This document shows positions 36,078-45,400 of a stretch of DNA of 64,000 bases, in pieces. Position 1 is the first letter of the stretch; each line of letters opens with the position of its first letter. Below the pieces are notes generated by a model. That model saw only the letters and a list, made by a program, of their open reading frames with translations, did not search any database and had not been told where the DNA came from. The DNA is from Streptomyces roseofulvus (GTDB taxonomy: Bacteria > Actinomycetota > Actinomycetes > Streptomycetales > Streptomycetaceae): NCBI RefSeq assembly GCF_039534915.1, contig NZ_BAAAWE010000001.1, positions 3,348,001 to 3,412,000 of the forward strand, written 5' to 3'. The translations under genes were made by a program, and so were the position numbers.

Positions 36078-37643
36078 TCAGACGCGGCGCCCCAGTTGGC
36101 GCTGGTGCTCCAGGGCGCGCCGCAGCTCCGCCGCCGGCGGGTGGTAGGGCCCGTACAGCCGCTCGGTGTCGAGCAGGAGCCGGTGCAGCTCCGCCTGGCC
36201 CTCCTCGTGCTGTCCGGTCGCGACCAGCAGGAGCCCGGTGCGGCGCCGGACGTCGAAGGCGCGGCCGGGGTCCTGGCCGGGCCCCTGCTCGAAGGCGGGG
36301 AGGACGGCGCGGAAGGCGGCGAGTGCCTCGGCGGTCTCGCCGAGCTGTTCCAGGCAGAGCGCGATGTCGTAGCGGAACTGGGCGTTGCCCGGGTCGTCGG
36401 CGGAGAGCCGGCGCAGCTCGGGCAGGGCGCGCCGGTACTGCCCGTCGTCGAGGAGGGTGGAGGCGTACTGCTTGCGCAGGATCCGGACGACCGGGGACCC
36501 CTCGCCGTGCGCGGCGGCGGCGGCCGGGAGGATCCCGCCGAGCAGGTCGACGGCCTGGGTGAGGGCGCCCTCGCCGAGGAGCCGCTTCACCTCCTCCACC
36601 GTGCCCGCCACGTCCGCGCCCCGGGGAGCGGCCTGGGCGGGGGGCTGGGCCGGGGCCGGGGGATGGGCGGGGACGGCGACCCGGGGGTCCGTGACGGGTG
36701 CCGGGGCGGGTGCGGCCGGGGCGGCCGGGCGGGGCGCGGCGGGCCAGGGGGCGTGCGGGCGGAGGAACGGGCGGGTGGGGTCCATCGGGCCGGACGGGGT
36801 GCCGCGCGCGGGGAGCAGCGGCAGCAGCGCCTCGTACACCTCGTGGGCGCCGGAGGGGCGGGCGGCCGGGTCCTTGGCGAGCAGGCGGAGGACGAGGGCC
36901 TCCAGGGCGTCGGGGACCTCGGGGCGGACCTGGCGGAGCGGGAGGGGCGGCTCGTAGAGGTGGCGGTGGAGGACGCCGAGGGCGGTGGAGCCGGCGAACG
37001 GCACGTTCCCGGAGAGCAGTTCGTGGAGCAGGATGCCGAGCGCGTACAGGTCGGTCCGGGGGCCGACGGCGCCGCCCATGGCCTGTTCGGGCGCCATGTA
37101 GGCGGGGCTGCCGATGGGTTCGCCGGTGTGGGTGAGGCGGGTGGTGTCGGAGTCCAGGACGGAGGCGACGCCGAGGTCGAGGACGGTGACGGTGCCGTCG
37201 GGGCGGACCATCACGTTCCGCGGCTTGAGGTCGCGGTGGACGATCGGCACCGCGTGGACGGCGGCGAGCACCGCGCAGAGCTGGGCGGCGACGCAGACGG
37301 CCCACTCCCACGGGTAGGGGTCGTGTTCGGCGAGGTGGTCGGCGAGGTCGGCGCCGTCGACGTACTGCATGACGAGGTACAGGTCGTCGCCGTCGCTGCC
37401 GGCGTCGTGGACGGTGACCAGGCCGGGGTGGTCGACGTGGGCGGTGACCCGGCACTCGCGGACGAAGCGGCGGCGCAGTTCGTCGGCGGCGGTGGCGGGG
37501 CCGGTGAGGGCGGCGGGGCTGAGGAGCTTCACGGCGACCCGGCGGTCGAGCCGGGTGTCGTACGCGGTCCACACCTGGCCCATGCCGCCCTGGCCGATGA
37601 CGGTGGCGAGCTCGTACCGCCCGCCGACGACACGGCCGTTCAC
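36078..37643 (-). CDS. Cytosolic Ser/Thr protein kinase with tetratricopeptide-like C-terminus
   Basis: 521 residues from GTG 37643 (VNGRVVGGRYELATVIGQGG). Kinase domain at about 1-270: glycine loop GQGGMGQV, Lys39 in VAVKLLS, HRDLKPRN with Asp138, and DLG at 156-158 in place of DFG, then SPAYMAPEQ. A Pro/Ala-rich linker (about 295-350) leads to TPR-like helices (about 370-510: YRRALPELRRLSADDPGNAQ and more). There is no membrane segment or PASTA domain. The GTGA at 37640-37643 overlaps the stop of the upstream membrane-protein gene, so the two are translated together and probably work together. Substrates are unknown. Confidence 0.93.
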   Translation of the reverse strand: MNGRVVGGRYELATVIGQGGMGQVWTAYDTRLDRRVAVKLLSPAALTGPATAADELRRRFVRECRVTAHVDHPGLVTVHDAGSDGDDLYLVMQYVDGADLADHLAEHDPYPWEWAVCVAAQLCAVLAAVHAVPIVHRDLKPRNVMVRPDGTVTVLDLGVASVLDSDTTRLTHTGEPIGSPAYMAPEQAMGGAVGPRTDLYALGILLHELLSGNVPFAGSTALGVLHRHLYEPPLPLRQVRPEVPDALEALVLRLLAKDPAARPSGAHEVYEALLPLLPARGTPSGPMDPTRPFLRPHAPWPAAPRPAAPAAPAPAPVTDPRVAVPAHPPAPAQPPAQAAPRGADVAGTVEEVKRLLGEGALTQAVDLLGGILPAAAAAHGEGSPVVRILRKQYASTLLDDGQYRRALPELRRLSADDPGNAQFRYDIALCLEQLGETAEALAAFRAVLPAFEQGPGQDPGRAFDVRRRTGLLLVATGQHEEGQAELHRLLLDTERLYGPYHPPAAELRRALEHQRQLGRRV

Positions 37644-38257
37644 TTCTCCCCTTCCCGGCGGAGGAGGTCGCTGAGCTCGTCGAGTTCGGCGCGGACCTGG
37701 TCGATGCGGGGGGAGGGCGGGGCGGCGGGGGCGGCCGGGGGCGGCGCGGCCGGCGCGTACGGGTGGGGCTGCTGCGGCTGCTGGGCGTACGGGTTCGGCG
37801 CGGGGACCGGGTGCGGGCTCGGCACCGTGGTCGCCGTGCCGGGGTGGACGGCCGGGTACCCGTAGCCGTACCCGGGTACGGGCGCGGGCGCGTGCGTCTG
37901 CGGGACCGGGGGCAGGGCCGGGGCCGGGGCGTGGTGGTGGCGGGTGTCGACGATGAGGTAGTAGCAGACCACCGCGGCCATCTGGACGAGCAGCACGATC
38001 ATGCCCGCGGTGTTCATCCACGTGCCGGCGAAGCGCTGTTCCAGCGGGACCACGCACGCGACGTTGAGGACGAGCTGGGCCCAGAAGAGGGCCCAGTCCC
38101 GTCCCGTACGGCGCATGATCGCGATCCGGAGCATCGCGACCCAGGCGAGGAAGCCGAGGGAGACGACGACGAGGACGGTGAGGAGCACGCGGACGGCGAT
38201 GGCGCCGGCGGACGAACCGCCCGGTCTCGGCGCGGGAGCGGGCGACGGTCCGTACAT
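37640..38257 (-). CDS. Small membrane protein coupled to the Ser/Thr kinase
   Basis: 205 residues from ATG 38257 (GGGGGGAA ribosome site). Three hydrophobic segments at about 18-105: AIAVRVLLTVLVVVSLGFLA, WALFWAQLVLNVACVV and MIVLLVQMAAVVCYYLIV. The C-terminal part is Pro/Tyr/Gln-rich (YGYGYPAVHPG, NPYAQQPQQPHPY) and ends with a coiled-coil-like helix (RIDQVRAELDELSDLLRREG). It resembles Pro-rich, Tyr-rich actinobacterial membrane proteins whose tails bind FHA or SH3-like partners. It overlaps the kinase gene by 4 bases, suggesting it is an anchor or substrate. Not recognised by name. Confidence 0.82.
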   Translation of the reverse strand: MYGPSPAPAPRPGGSSAGAIAVRVLLTVLVVVSLGFLAWVAMLRIAIMRRTGRDWALFWAQLVLNVACVVPLEQRFAGTWMNTAGMIVLLVQMAAVVCYYLIVDTRHHHAPAPALPPVPQTHAPAPVPGYGYGYPAVHPGTATTVPSPHPVPAPNPYAQQPQQPHPYAPAAPPPAAPAAPPSPRIDQVRAELDELSDLLRREGEK

Positions 38258-38337
38258 GCGTGTTCCCCCCAGGAAGCTGATCAGGCTTCGAGGGTAAGGG
38301 ACCGGGCGGGGGCCGTCACCCGCCCGGGCGGGGGCCG

Positions 38338-40395
38338 TCAGTCGGACCGGACGCTCCCGTCGGCGAGGCCGTCGTAGAGGCCCTGGACCAGCTGTTCGCC
38401 CAGCCGCGCGGCGAGCCGCAGGGCCTCCTCGAAGTCGGCGAGGGCGCGGTACTGGACGCCGTGCCGGCGCTGGTCCGCGAGCGGCAGCCGGGGCAGCTGG
38501 AGGCGGCGGACGTCGAGCCGGGTGGCGGTCGAGGCGAAGCTGCTGGCCTGCCGGTTGTTGGCGGTGCCGCGCAGGAAGCCGGCGAGGAACCAGGGGTCGA
38601 GGGCGTCGGGGTCGGGGCGGAGCAGCTGGAGGCTGCGGCCGAGGGCGGCGCCGGCGGTGGCGGCGTCGACGACGCGGGCGGCGGGGCCGCCGCCGAGGAC
38701 GGGCACCACGACGTCGCCCTCGCGGACGAGGACCGGGTCCTCGGTCTGCCCGTCGGCGGCCTCGGGGAGGGTGCCGGAGGGGGCGGCTCCGGTGAGGACG
38801 TCGTGCTCGGTGAGGACGGGGACCTCGCGGCCGGCGACGGCGGTGCCCTGGCCGCCGGTGCGGAGCTGGAGGGCGCCGGTGCGGGCCAGTTCGCCGACGG
38901 TGGTGAGCGGGCGCGGCGCGGGGCGGGACGGTTCGGGGGTCGGGGCGAGGGCGCGGGTGCGGACCAGGGTGGCGTCCAGGCGCTCGCGGACGGCGGCGAG
39001 TTCGGCGGCGGAGCCGCCGGCGGCGGGGGCGGTGAGGTAGCGGGCGGGGGCCAGGTCGACCTCGTCGTCGAGGAGGTCGATGACCGGGACGGCGCGGGCC
39101 AGGGTGTCGTCGGCTGCGCGGCCCGCCCAGGCGTCGAGGACCGCGTTCTGCAGGGCCGTCCACGGCAGCTTGTCGCGGCCCGCGTCGGGGACGAGCCCGG
39201 CGGTGTCGACGAAGAGGGTCTCGGCCGGCGGGCGGCGGTCGGCGGCGGGGCGGACCAGGACCCAGAGGTGGAGCGGGATGCCGTACGGGGGCGCGGCGCC
39301 GGCCGGGAGGGCGACGACGGCCCGCAGGGCGCCGCGGCGCAGCAGGTCGGCGCGGATGCGGCGGCCGGAGCGGCGGGAGGCGACGGCGGGGGGCATGAGG
39401 AGGACGGCGGTGCCGCCGTCGCGGAGCCGGGCGAGGGCGTGCTGGACCCAGGCGAGCTCGGACTCGGTGCGGGCGGGGAAGCCGTACTCCCAGCGGGGGT
39501 CGTAGGCGAGTTCGTCGTGGCCCCAGGCGCGCTCGTTGAACGGCGGGTGGGTGAGGACGGTGTCGGCGCGCAGCGCGGGGAAGGCGTCGGCGCGGAGGGT
39601 GTCGCCGGCGGCGGAGCGGATGGCGGCGTCGCTGTGGAGGGCGAGGCGGAGGGCGGAGAGGGCGGCCAGCTCGGGATCGGCGTCCTGCACGGCGAGCTCG
39701 GCCGGGCGGGCTGCGGCGCGGAGCAGGCCGCCGGTGCCGGAGGCCGGGTCGAGGAAGACGGTCGCGGGCGGGTCGCCGGCGTCGGCGGTCGCGGCGGCGG
39801 CGAGGGTGGCCATCAGCTCGGCGAGCGGCGGCGGGGTGAGCGTGTACTGCCGGGGGTTGGCGTCGAGGTGGCGGCCGAGGAGGAACTCGAAGCACTGGCG
39901 GGGCCCGCCGAGTTCGCCCGCGAGCTCGACGGCGGCGCGCAGCAGGGCGGCGCCGGGCGCGAGTTCGGCGGCGGTGGGGGTGGCGACGGCCCGGGGGAGA
40001 CCGAAGCGGACGGTGAGGACCTCGTCGAGGGCGGCGGGCAGGGCCTCGGTGAAGCGGGGGTCGGGGAGGGCGGCGAGCGCGGCGAGGGCGGGGGGCCGCT
40101 CGCGCAGCAGGAGCAGGACGCCGCCGGTGTGGACGAGGCCGGCGACCGTGCCGGCGGGGTGGCCGGCGAGCTGCTGCCAGACGCGCTCGCGGAGCGGGAC
40201 CTCGGCGAGCTTGCCCTGCTCGCGGAGCCACTGCTCGACCGCGGCGAGGGAGAAGGAGGGGCTGGTCTCGGTGCCGCCCACGGGCTTGGGGAAGTCGGCG
40301 TGGCGGCGGCGCCAGTTGCTGACGGCGGCCCTGCCGACGCCCGCGAGCCGGGCGATGCCGGCGGCGGTGACCTCTGTAGCGCTGTCCTCGGGCAC
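38338..40395 (-). CDS. HTH / N6-adenine methylase / specificity-domain fusion
   Basis: 685 residues from GTG 40395 (VPEDSATEVTAAGIARLAG), with GGAGGG just upstream. Residues about 8-60 form a helix-turn-helix (AAGIARLAGVGRAAVSNWRR). A HsdM-like helical region (65-205) leads to the SAM site DPASGTGG (216-223). The catalytic motif, NPPF in HsdM proteins, reads HPPF here (His283 to Phe286, codon CAC at 39547-39549). The C-terminal part (about 475-685: PLTTVGELARTGALQLR, DVVVPVLGGGPAARVV, FLRGTANNRQ) resembles a half HsdS target-recognition domain with its connecting helix. There is no helicase or nuclease gene near. It may methylate DNA weakly, or have become a DNA-binding regulator. Confidence 0.85.
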   Translation of the reverse strand: MPEDSATEVTAAGIARLAGVGRAAVSNWRRRHADFPKPVGGTETSPSFSLAAVEQWLREQGKLAEVPLRERVWQQLAGHPAGTVAGLVHTGGVLLLLRERPPALAALAALPDPRFTEALPAALDEVLTVRFGLPRAVATPTAAELAPGAALLRAAVELAGELGGPRQCFEFLLGRHLDANPRQYTLTPPPLAELMATLAAAATADAGDPPATVFLDPASGTGGLLRAAARPAELAVQDADPELAALSALRLALHSDAAIRSAAGDTLRADAFPALRADTVLTHPPFNERAWGHDELAYDPRWEYGFPARTESELAWVQHALARLRDGGTAVLLMPPAVASRRSGRRIRADLLRRGALRAVVALPAGAAPPYGIPLHLWVLVRPAADRRPPAETLFVDTAGLVPDAGRDKLPWTALQNAVLDAWAGRAADDTLARAVPVIDLLDDEVDLAPARYLTAPAAGGSAAELAAVRERLDATLVRTRALAPTPEPSRPAPRPLTTVGELARTGALQLRTGGQGTAVAGREVPVLTEHDVLTGAAPSGTLPEAADGQTEDPVLVREGDVVVPVLGGGPAARVVDAATAGAALGRSLQLLRPDPDALDPWFLAGFLRGTANNRQASSFASTATRLDVRRLQLPRLPLADQRRHGVQYRALADFEEALRLAARLGEQLVQGLYDGLADGSVRSD

Positions 40396-40455
40396 CTGCA
40401 CCCTCCGTCCGTTGTGTGGGGAACTCCGAGCACAGCGAGCATACCGACGAACCCC

Positions 40456-40507
40456 GTTCACGATGTGAGTCGAGTCGAAGTTCGTGAACACGGTTGACTC
40501 GGTTCAC
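40456..40507. promoter_or_regulatory. Cluster of GTTCAC/GTGAAC sites with a candidate promoter
   Basis: GTTCACGA (40456-40463) and TCGTGAAC (40482-40489) form one inverted repeat; the GTGAAC at 40484-40489 and GTTCAC at 40502-40507 form another. TTGACT (40494-40499), 17 bases, TGTGAT (40517-40522) is a candidate plus-strand promoter whose spacer holds the last site. The cluster lies between the methylase fusion and the divergent secreted protein, so one or both genes are probably regulated from here. Confidence 0.5.
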
Positions 40508-40584
40508 AAGCTCTGCTGTGATTACGTCATCGAAGCACGGAGTCCACAAGGAATCCCCTCGACACCTGAAAGGTGTTCACAGCC

Positions 40585-41301
40585 ATGTCGAAGTCGCAGA
40601 CGCAGCAGCGCAACTGGTTCGCCCGCCACAAGGTCCTGACCGCGGCCGGCGCGATCGTGGTCGTCGTCGCCATCGGCGCGGCGATGGGCGGAGGCGGCGA
40701 GGACGCGAAGACGCCCGAGGCGAAGTCCTCCGCCCCGGCCGCCTCCGGCTCGAAGGACTCCGGCGCCACCGCCTCCAAGGCCCCGGAGAAGCCGAAGGCC
40801 GTCACCATCGACGGCGACGGCGACTTCGAGGTCGGCTCGGACGTGAAGCCCGGCCTCTACCGCTCGACGGGCAACAAGGACGCCGAGTGCTACTGGGAGC
40901 GCGCCAAGGACGCGAGCGGCGAGGTCGACTCGATCCTCGCGAACGACAACGTGACGGGCACGGCCTACGTGGAGATCAAGAGCTCCGACAAGCTCTTCAC
41001 GTCCACGAGCTGCGGCACCTGGGAGGCCGTCGACCCCAAGGCCGCCGGCACCCCCTCCGGCACCACCGTCAAGGGCTCCGCCGGCACGCTCAAGGTCGGC
41101 GTCGACATCGCCCCCGGCACCTACAAGTCGACGGGCAACAAGGACGCCGAGTGCTACTGGGAGCGCTCGAAGGACGCGAGCCACGGCGTCGACTCGATCC
41201 TCGCCAACGACAACGTGACGGGCACCGCGGTCGTCAAGATCACCGCGAAGGACGCCTACTTCAAGACGGCGGGCTGCGCGGACTGGACGAAGACGGGCTG
41301 A
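40585..41301 (+). CDS. Secreted protein with two copies of an about 80-residue domain
   Basis: 238 residues from ATG 40585. One hydrophobic segment (about 15-34, VLTAAGAIVVVVAIGAA) anchors or exports it, followed by a Ser/Lys/Ala linker. Two domains repeat the words YxSTGNKDAECYWER, KDAS, VDSILANDNVTGTA and a final Cys: residues about 75-150 and 160-238. Each has two Cys, likely a disulfide, and looks like a beta-rich fold. Identity between copies is high, so the duplication is recent or maintained. Divergent from the HTH-methylase fusion with shared regulatory DNA. Function is unknown; homology to a host or phage factor was not checked. Confidence 0.75.
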   Translation: MSKSQTQQRNWFARHKVLTAAGAIVVVVAIGAAMGGGGEDAKTPEAKSSAPAASGSKDSGATASKAPEKPKAVTIDGDGDFEVGSDVKPGLYRSTGNKDAECYWERAKDASGEVDSILANDNVTGTAYVEIKSSDKLFTSTSCGTWEAVDPKAAGTPSGTTVKGSAGTLKVGVDIAPGTYKSTGNKDAECYWERSKDASHGVDSILANDNVTGTAVVKITAKDAYFKTAGCADWTKTG

Positions 41302-41317
41302 CGGGTCGCCGAGCGGA

Positions 41318-42334
41318 TCAGCCCTGGAAGACGAAGCGGGGCGGGTGCGCCGGGTCGGCGGTCGGGCAGGTGTAGACGAGGAGCGAGCCCCAGCGGCCCA
41401 CGGTCACCTGGGTGGGGACGCTCGCGTCCATCGCGTCGGCCCCGGCCAGGTCCTCCAGGGGGATCCAGCTGCGGCTGCCGTTGTCCCACTCGTGACTCGC
41501 GACCGTGAGCAGCAGTTCCATGGGCCCGCAGTCGCAGCCGGGCAGCGTCGGGTCCCCCGCGTTCCAGGCCGCGAAGCCACCGACCTTCCAGCCCGGCGCG
41601 ACGGAGAGGTCGGAGTGGTACAGCACGGAGTCCTCGTCCTGCTCCTCCTCGTCGCCCTCCCAGTCCAGGATGCGCTGCTGGAGCTCGTCGGGCAGCAGGG
41701 CGAGGTCCTGGTGCTCGGTGACGATCTCGGGATCCAGGACACAGGGCGAGGGAACGTACCCCTTCGCACCGACGACCACCGGCTCCGGCTGCTCGGCGAG
41801 CGCGTCCGTGACATCGGCCGACCGGCGCCGGCGCAGCACCACGGCGGGCTCGTGACGCCCGTGATGGGCGTCGAAGGGACACCACAGCAGCTGGAGCAGG
41901 TCCTGGCCCGCGGGGGTCCCGAGCCCCGGCACGTCCCGCGCGTACAGCTGCGCGACGGCCAGCAGAGGGATGGGGTCGGTGTCCTCCAGCCACGGCGCGT
42001 GGCGCCCACGCTTGAAGGAGCTCAGGATCTCGCCCTCCTCGGGCGTCGGCCCCGGCATGGCTCCCGGGGCGGGGGTCCGGGCCCACGCCTCCGCGAGGAT
42101 CCGCCGCTCCGTCCGCACGTCCTGCGTGCGGTCGCCGTAGCGGCGCCGGTGCGGCTCGACACACACCGGCCACGGTTCGTCCGCCGGCCACAGGAAGGGG
42201 CCGCCGACCGAGGACTCTCCCACGGTCGGGGTCCCCGGCCGGGGGTGCAGCCGGGTCGTACGCCCGCGGTACGCCGCGAGCTCCGGGAACAACGCCTCGG
42301 CGTCGACCGGACGGGGTGGGGTGGTGCGGGTCAT
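41318..42334 (-). CDS. DUF1963/YwqG-like protein, candidate immunity protein
   Basis: 338 residues, ATG 42334. Features of the DUF1963 family: SSVGGPFLWPADEPWPVC near the N-terminus (about 41-58), LLAVAQLYARDVPGL, a mid-region DLLQLLWCPFDAHHG with conserved Cys and His, WKVGGFAAWN, and near the end MELLLTVASHEWDNGSRSW. The protein is soluble. It lies 88 bases downstream of the RHS toxin gene on the same strand, with a hairpin between. Immunity genes of polymorphic toxins sit in exactly this place, so it may bind and block the C-terminal nuclease; alternatively it is an unrelated housekeeping-type hypothetical gene. Confidence 0.72.
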   Translation of the reverse strand: MTRTTPPRPVDAEALFPELAAYRGRTTRLHPRPGTPTVGESSVGGPFLWPADEPWPVCVEPHRRRYGDRTQDVRTERRILAEAWARTPAPGAMPGPTPEEGEILSSFKRGRHAPWLEDTDPIPLLAVAQLYARDVPGLGTPAGQDLLQLLWCPFDAHHGRHEPAVVLRRRRSADVTDALAEQPEPVVVGAKGYVPSPCVLDPEIVTEHQDLALLPDELQQRILDWEGDEEEQDEDSVLYHSDLSVAPGWKVGGFAAWNAGDPTLPGCDCGPMELLLTVASHEWDNGSRSWIPLEDLAGADAMDASVPTQVTVGRWGSLLVYTCPTADPAHPPRFVFQG

Positions 42335-42353
42335 GCGGCTCCCTCGAAACAGC

Positions 42354-42389
42354 CTGGGCGCAACAGGCTATCCCGCCCGTTGCGCCCAG
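42354..42389. terminator. Hairpin between the RHS toxin and the DUF1963 gene
   Basis: Arms CTGGGCGCAAC (42354-42364) and GTTGCGCCCAG (42379-42389), perfect, with a 14-base loop. It may end most RHS transcripts, but its position 20 bases before the DUF1963 start suggests it may instead set the level of read-through. Confidence 0.6.
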
Positions 42390-42422
42390 ACCTTCTCGCG
42401 GTGTGCTAACTCACCGTCCCTC

Positions 42423-45400
42423 TCATCTCCTGACCGGCGTCCTCACCCCGGCTGCCGGGTTGTCGAGGAAGCCGCTCAGCTGGAAGCCCCGGTTGCCGAA
42501 GGCCTCGAACTCCAGCCTGATCGGAATCGGGTTTCCGCCGGCGTAGACGGGCTTGACCGAGTACTGCACGGCCTCGCCCTTCTTCACGGCGTCGTAGATC
42601 GGGCCTTCGATGAGGTCACGCATGAGCGGACTGTTCACCGGATCCTGGGTCAGGGTGACCAGGTTCCGGCGGGCGTACTTGCCCTTGCCCGCGCCGCCCA
42701 GACGTCCCGCGAGCAGGTGCCCGCGGGCCTCGTTGTACAGGGTGCCGTTGCCGCGCCAGCCCGGCGTGCGGGTCTTGCCGGCCTCGGAGCCCTTGTCCAG
42801 CATGTTGGGCGTGACCTGGGCGTCGATGCCCTGCGGGCGGCCCAGGTCGTCCAGACCGCGGTAGCGGACCTGGTTGTCCCAGGCGTACTGGTCCTGCTTC
42901 AGCTTCGGGTTGGTGCAGTTGTGGACCAGGAGCGCCGCGTCGCCGGCCACCACGTAGTACGTGTGGAGACCGTCGACGGACAGGTCGTACGTGACCGTGG
43001 TGTCGATGTACGTCCGGGTGTTGACGACCTCGGCCCGGGAGCCGTCGGCCGTCTGGAGCCGATCACCCTTCTTCAGGTCCATCGCCCGGGTCCACGTGTT
43101 CGTGGTCGCGTCGTAGATCTGGTGCAGGGCCGTCGTCTGCAGCGTCTTCACGCCGCCGGCCGTCGCGACCTTCACCTCCACGTAGTCACGGTCGTGCGTG
43201 GTGACGTGGACCTTGGAGACCGTGTGGGCCTCCTTGGCCGTGCGGCCCTTCTCGCCGGGCTCGGCGGTGAGGACCTTGTCGCCCTTCTGCACCTTGCTGA
43301 TGAGCTTGGTGCCACCGCCCGCCAGGACGACGCGCGTGCCGCCGGTGAAGCTGTGGCAGCCCGAGCCCTTCGACGCGGCGGCGCCGAAGGCACCGCCCAT
43401 ACCCGCGCCGATCGCCGTGGCCTTGGCCGCGCCGACCACGCTGCAGCCCTCTTCGCTGCGGACGCAGGAGGTGCCGTACTCGACGGCGCCGGTCGCGGCT
43501 CCTTCGGCCGCGCCCTCCGCCGCACCGCTGATGACCTTGCCGATGGTGCCGGAGACGAGCTTGCCCGCGGCGTTCGCCGCCAGCCTGCCCGCCACACCAC
43601 CGACGGCGCCGGTCACGGCGCCGATGCCGACGGCCATGGCGAGGCCGCCGAGCGTCTTCGGGCCGTCGCCCATCATGTAGCCGACGCCGTTGGCCGCCGC
43701 GCCCGCGAGGGCCGCGCAGCCGATCGCGCCGACACCGGCCGTGATCGCCGTGCACCCGGCGAAGACCGCGATGCCCGTCGCCACGGAGGCGATGGTCGAG
43801 GCGTGTTGCTTGACGAAGTTGGCTGTCGCCTTCGCCGCCTTCTTGACGGCCCGGCCGACCTTCTTGGCTGCCTTGACCACCTTCTTGGCGACGTGCTTGA
43901 CGGCCTTGGCGACCTTACGGACCGCCCTCTTCACGTGCTTGACGACCCGGTGGACGGCTCGTTTCACACGCTTGTACGTCCTCTTGACGTATCTCTTGAC
44001 CTTTCTGACGCTGTCGGCGACGTAGCGGACCGCCTTCCGGACGGCCCTCTTCGCCCGCTTCACCGCCTTCTTCACGGCCTTCTTGACCGCCTTGGCAGCC
44101 CGCTTGACGACCTTCGCGGCCTTCTTGACCGTGGCCTTCGTCTTCTTCCAGGCGGACTTGACGGTCTTCTTGACCTTCTTGGTGACCTTCTTGACGGCCT
44201 TCTTCGCCCACTCGAACCAGTGGCCGGTGGGGTCGACGCCCGTCAGCGGGTTGCCGTTGGCGTAGGCGTACCGGTTGGCGTTGATCGAGTTCGGCACGCC
44301 GCCGGTGGCCTCGGTGTCACGGCTGTTGAACTGGCCGGTCTGCGGCGAGTACCACCGCGCGGCCATGTTGACCTTGGCCGTCTCCGGGTCGGTCCAGCCC
44401 GACTGGTAACCCAGCGCGCCGAGCATGCCCGCCGACTGGATCACCTTGCCGAAGGGGCCGTAGGTGGTCGAGCCGGTGAGCGCCTCGCCGGCCGCGGTGT
44501 ACTGCGCCACCACGTCGTCGTGCAGGTCCGTGAAGGCCAGCACCGACGAGACCGCCGTCTTGACCCCGACCAGGGAACCGGAGGCGTCGCGGCTGTAGGA
44601 CGAGACGCCGTCCGAGGCCACGTCGTTGCCGGCACCGCTGTACTGGAACGTGTGAATCGCCGCGCCGGTCTCGTCCTTCGCCTCCAGGACACGGTCGAGC
44701 CCGTCGTAGGCGTAGGTGCGCGATCCCTCCTTGATCACCCGGTTGAAGGCGTCCGCCTTCACCTGGCTGGTCTGGCCCGCGTCGTCCGTCACCGAGCTCA
44801 GCGTGCCGCGCGCGGTGTACGTGTACGTGTTGTGGCCGTCGGACGTGAGCCGGTTGCGGGCGTCGTACGTGTACGTGTCGCCGCCGACGCGCGTGCGGTT
44901 GCCCGACGCGTCGTAGCCGTAGACCTCGGTGGTCGTTCCGTTGTTCCAGGAGGTGAGGCGGTCGGCCCAGTCGTAGGTGTACGTGTTGACCGAGGCGCCC
45001 GTGACCCCCGTGGTCGTCTTGGAGACCTCGTTGTCGTTGGCGTCCCAGCCGTAGGCGACCGAGGCGAGCACCTTGCCGGACGGCGAGGTGAGCTTGTCGC
45101 TGGTGAGCCGCTGGAGCGAGTCGTAGCCGAAGCTCCGCTTCGCCTTGCCGGTGCCGTAGTCGATCTCGGTGACGTCGTTGTTCTTGTTGTACGTGTACGT
45201 CGCCTTCGCGCCGGTCGCCCCGTCGTCGACGGTCTTCAGCCGGCCTGCGGTGTCGTACCCGAAGGTCGACGTGCCGGCCGCGTCCGTCCGCTGGGTGAGC
45301 GCGGCGTCGCCGTTCCAGGCGAAGGAGGACGAACCCGAGGGACCCGCGGCGGTCAGCAGCAGACCCCGGTCGTCGTAGGTGAAGGTGTTCTTCTCCGTTC

